From assembly GCA_002416125.1 (NCBI GenBank), contig DIBU01000016.1, positions 33,186 through 97,185 on the forward strand: a DNA stretch of 64,000 bases, in the 5' to 3' direction. This stretch comes from Halieaceae bacterium UBA5044. Its GTDB lineage: Bacteria; Pseudomonadota; Gammaproteobacteria; Pseudomonadales; Halieaceae. This document shows positions 60,255 through 64,000 of this stretch, in pieces. The translations under genes were made by a program, and so were the position numbers. The notes under the pieces were generated by a model. The model was not told where the DNA came from, searched no databases, and saw only the letters and a list, made by a program, of their open reading frames with translations. Within the stretch, counting starts at the first letter, position 1; the number at the start of each line of letters is the position of its first letter.

Positions 60255-61442
60255 TCAGCCGTGAGATACCATACCGACGAGGTGTCGATTGCCGGCCACC
60301 CGCACGGTATCGCGCCCGGAAGCCTTGGCGTCGTACAGGGCCTGGTCTGCGCGCAGCAGCAGATCCTCCTTGTCGTCTTCGACGTGGAACTCGGCAATGC
60401 CGAAGCTTGCGGTGATCACAATCATCTGGCCGCGCTCCAGCAGTGGTCTGTCCAGCAGTGTCTGTCGCACACGCGCGACCATACGACCGGCATCCTCGGC
60501 ACTGGAATCGCCCATCATCACGGCGAACTCCTCACCGCCGATGCGCCCGATGGCATCTTCACTGCGCACGCATTCGCGCAGGATCTGCGTGAAATGGGCC
60601 AGCGCCCGGTCACCCACGGCGTGCCCGTAACGGTCATTGATGCGCTTGAAGAAATCGATGTCCGCCAGCACGACGGCCAGGGGACGCTGATAACGGCGCG
60701 CGCTGGACATGAGCAGGTCTGCGGCGATCAGGAAGCCGCGCCGGTTCGAGACCTGGGTGAGCTGGTCAGTGATCGCCTGCAGCCGCAACCGATTGGAGAG
60801 GTCAGTGGCGAGCAGGAATATCACCGTCACGCCCATCGCCACGAAGAAGGTGGGCATCAGGGCAAAGTTGACGAGGTTGTAGGTGTCGCGCAGCGCGGCC
60901 GGTGCCTCGACCCCGAACTGCAGGGCAATGCCGGTGGCCAGCCCCTGGGCCAGTCCGAAGAGCAGGTGGACACCCGCCGCAACACGCTGGGCGAGCCGCG
61001 GCTCTGGACCGTGGCGCAGGAGAATCCAGGCGATATGCAGGAACGCCAGGCAGGCCAGCCCGGGGCCCAGGGCGACACGCACGTCGTCGCGTTTCAGCAG
61101 CACGGTAAACAGGATTTGCAGCAGCGCAACGGCCAGGACAAGGGCGGCCAGCAGGCGCGCGGGCGTCGGCAACTCCAGGCGCACACGATGACCCAGCGCT
61201 GCCGTGACCACCAGCAGACAGGACACGACATTCACCAGCACCCACCACCACGCGTAGGATGGGAACAGGTCACGGGTCAGATTCAGCCCGTATTGCAGCG
61301 CCGCCAGCAGAAACGCGGCACTCCAGATCAGTGCATGTCGCGGCCGCTCGAACAGGCGCCAACCCAGGAAGCAGGCACCGGCAAACACCAGGCTGACGAC
61401 CACCAGGGTCAACTGCAGAGCCTGGACTGCACTCAAGGCCAC
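60255..61442 (-). CDS. Membrane-anchored diguanylate cyclase
   Basis: This 395 aa diguanylate cyclase has an N-terminal membrane sensor of about six to seven helices (residues 5-215) without a recognised periplasmic domain. This is followed by a GGDEF domain (about 230-380). DQLTQVSNRRGF opens the domain, LADIDFFKRINDRYGH gives the metal site, and GGEEF is intact. An RxxD inhibitory site (RSED) lies five residues before it. The GTG at 61442 has GGGAG at proper spacing. With the partial gene at the window's left edge it makes two cyclases, with no EAL or HD-GYP partner in the window. Confidence 0.9.
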   Translation of the reverse strand: MALSAVQALQLTLVVVSLVFAGACFLGWRLFERPRHALIWSAAFLLAALQYGLNLTRDLFPSYAWWWVLVNVVSCLLVVTAALGHRVRLELPTPARLLAALVLAVALLQILFTVLLKRDDVRVALGPGLACLAFLHIAWILLRHGPEPRLAQRVAAGVHLLFGLAQGLATGIALQFGVEAPAALRDTYNLVNFALMPTFFVAMGVTVIFLLATDLSNRLRLQAITDQLTQVSNRRGFLIAADLLMSSARRYQRPLAVVLADIDFFKRINDRYGHAVGDRALAHFTQILRECVRSEDAIGRIGGEEFAVMMGDSSAEDAGRMVARVRQTLLDRPLLERGQMIVITASFGIAEFHVEDDKEDLLLRADQALYDAKASGRDTVRVAGNRHLVGMVSHG

Positions 61443-61579
61443 TGTGACAACTCCCTGTCCTGCGCGAAAGGCCCATGATTACCCGTTGGGAGCTACCGCG
61501 CAAGCCAATCCAGAACGGTCCCGGCTGCGCCGCCGCGTGCAGGGCGTGGCGCGCCGGACCCGGGGGGGACCACAGGTGA

Positions 61580-61594
61580 ATCGATTAAATCGAT
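61580..61594. promoter_or_regulatory. OxyR-like palindrome upstream of katG
   Basis: ATCGATT-A-AATCGAT is a perfect 15-base palindrome (ATC-N9-GAT), the layout of LysR-type sites. It agrees at ten of 14 defined bases with the OxyR half-site pattern. It lies 118 bases before the katG ATG. Peroxide-responsive activation of katG would fit. The T8 run that follows (61606-61613) has no stem before it. The remaining 269-base gap shows no other open frame. Confidence 0.5.
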
Positions 61595-61711
61595 CAGTTC
61601 TTCCGTTTTTTTTAAGTATGCCAATAGGCCACCCCGCGTTAAGGTGTCAGTCCGGATGTTGCTTCCTGCGGCATTCGCCACGTCTGACTTGCTCAACCAC
61701 AGGAGGTTGCA

Positions 61712-63925
<2,214 letters not shown>

Positions 63926-63952
63926 TCGCGCGGATTAGCCGCGGCAAGCAGT

Positions 63953-63984
63953 GGCCAGCCCCTTGCGGGGCTGGCCATTTTTTT
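63953..63984 (+). terminator. Rho-independent terminator of katG
   Basis: GGCCAGCCCC (63953-63962) pairs perfectly with GGGGCTGGCC (63967-63976) across a TTGC loop, and is followed by ATTTTTTT. It is the strongest intrinsic terminator in the window. Confidence 0.92.
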
Positions 63985-64000
63985 GGTTCATCGCGGGTTA

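Noticed and set aside
59925..61478. 517-codon open frame on the plus strand
   Set aside because: It is antisense to the diguanylate cyclase and part of the alcohol dehydrogenase, with a low-complexity Gln/His-rich translation.
61606..61613. Run of eight T before katG as a terminator
   Set aside because: No GC-rich stem precedes it; the 15-base AT-rich palindrome is too far away and too weak to form a terminator hairpin.

Overview
The window is a dense, GC-rich (roughly 63-65 percent by eye) stretch of a bacterial chromosome. It has 55 protein genes, one tRNA-Val gene, mostly short intergenic gaps and many 1-4 base start/stop overlaps. Several features point to a Gammaproteobacterium: a PlsB-type acyltransferase, lipopolysaccharide genes (waaA, kdkA, two LpxL-like acyltransferases, an O-antigen ligase), rlmA, ppnN, selO and emrAB. 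The TonB-dependent receptor, Rieske oxygenase and many ester/CoA/alcohol enzymes suggest an aerobic, probably marine heterotroph of the Cellvibrionales/Halieaceae type. That last placement is an inference from gene content only. I see no insertion sequence, prophage, CRISPR array, rRNA or plasmid function.

Layout. 1-9 kb: the tail of a diguanylate cyclase, a DUF6482-like gene with ppnN, a TonB-dependent receptor, an AsmA-family protein and a D-aminoacylase-like amidohydrolase. 9-13.6 kb: a marR-emrA-emrB multidrug efflux operon with a palindromic operator inside its core promoter, followed by selO. 13.6-18.7 kb: a fused class 1B dihydroorotate-dehydrogenase-like protein (catalytic plus electron-transfer domains), a crotonase, and a sigma-54 activator whose receiver domain has lost its phosphorylation residues. 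These are followed by a PRC-barrel gene, a 336-base intergenic region with a strong sigma-54 promoter candidate and an inverted repeat, and two small stress-type genes. tRNA-Val lies on the opposite strand. 19.4-25.4 kb: a tightly overlapped glycerolipid operon (HAD-PlsC fusion with a histone-like tail, plsB, gpsA) leading into pbpG. 25.4-30.9 kb: a Tat-type aldo/keto reductase, an ATP/ADP-translocase-like carrier, a Rieske oxygenase, an M48 lipoprotein peptidase and a hydrolase. 31-36.1 kb: a glutaryl-CoA-dehydrogenase-like enzyme, an exported beta-carbonic anhydrase, and a divergent gamma-glutamylpolyamine synthetase/polyamine aminotransferase pair. 36.3-38 kb: a SnoaL-like protein, DUF2878 and a chalcone-isomerase-like protein. 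38-49 kb: the LPS core/lipid A block, including an O-antigen-ligase/GT2 fusion. 49-52 kb: rlmA, DUF805, glpD. 52.2-60.2 kb: an enzyme cluster (quinone oxidoreductase-like, two HSL-type esterases, acyl-CoA ligase, metallo-beta-lactamase-fold hydrolase, iron alcohol dehydrogenase, EamA exporter) that could degrade an ester or cyclic substrate. 60.2-64 kb: a second diguanylate cyclase and an exported KatG with an OxyR-like palindrome upstream and a textbook terminator downstream.

The most interesting unit is 16.2-18.6 kb. It combines a sigma-54 activator that probably cannot be phosphorylated, facing GG-N10-GC promoter candidates on both sides of an inverted repeat, and small envelope/stress-type genes as likely targets. 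The domain fusions (PyrD-PyrK, HAD-PlsC-H1-like tail, WaaL-GT2) are the next most notable items. Gene families were assigned by recognising motifs in the translations; no database search was possible.
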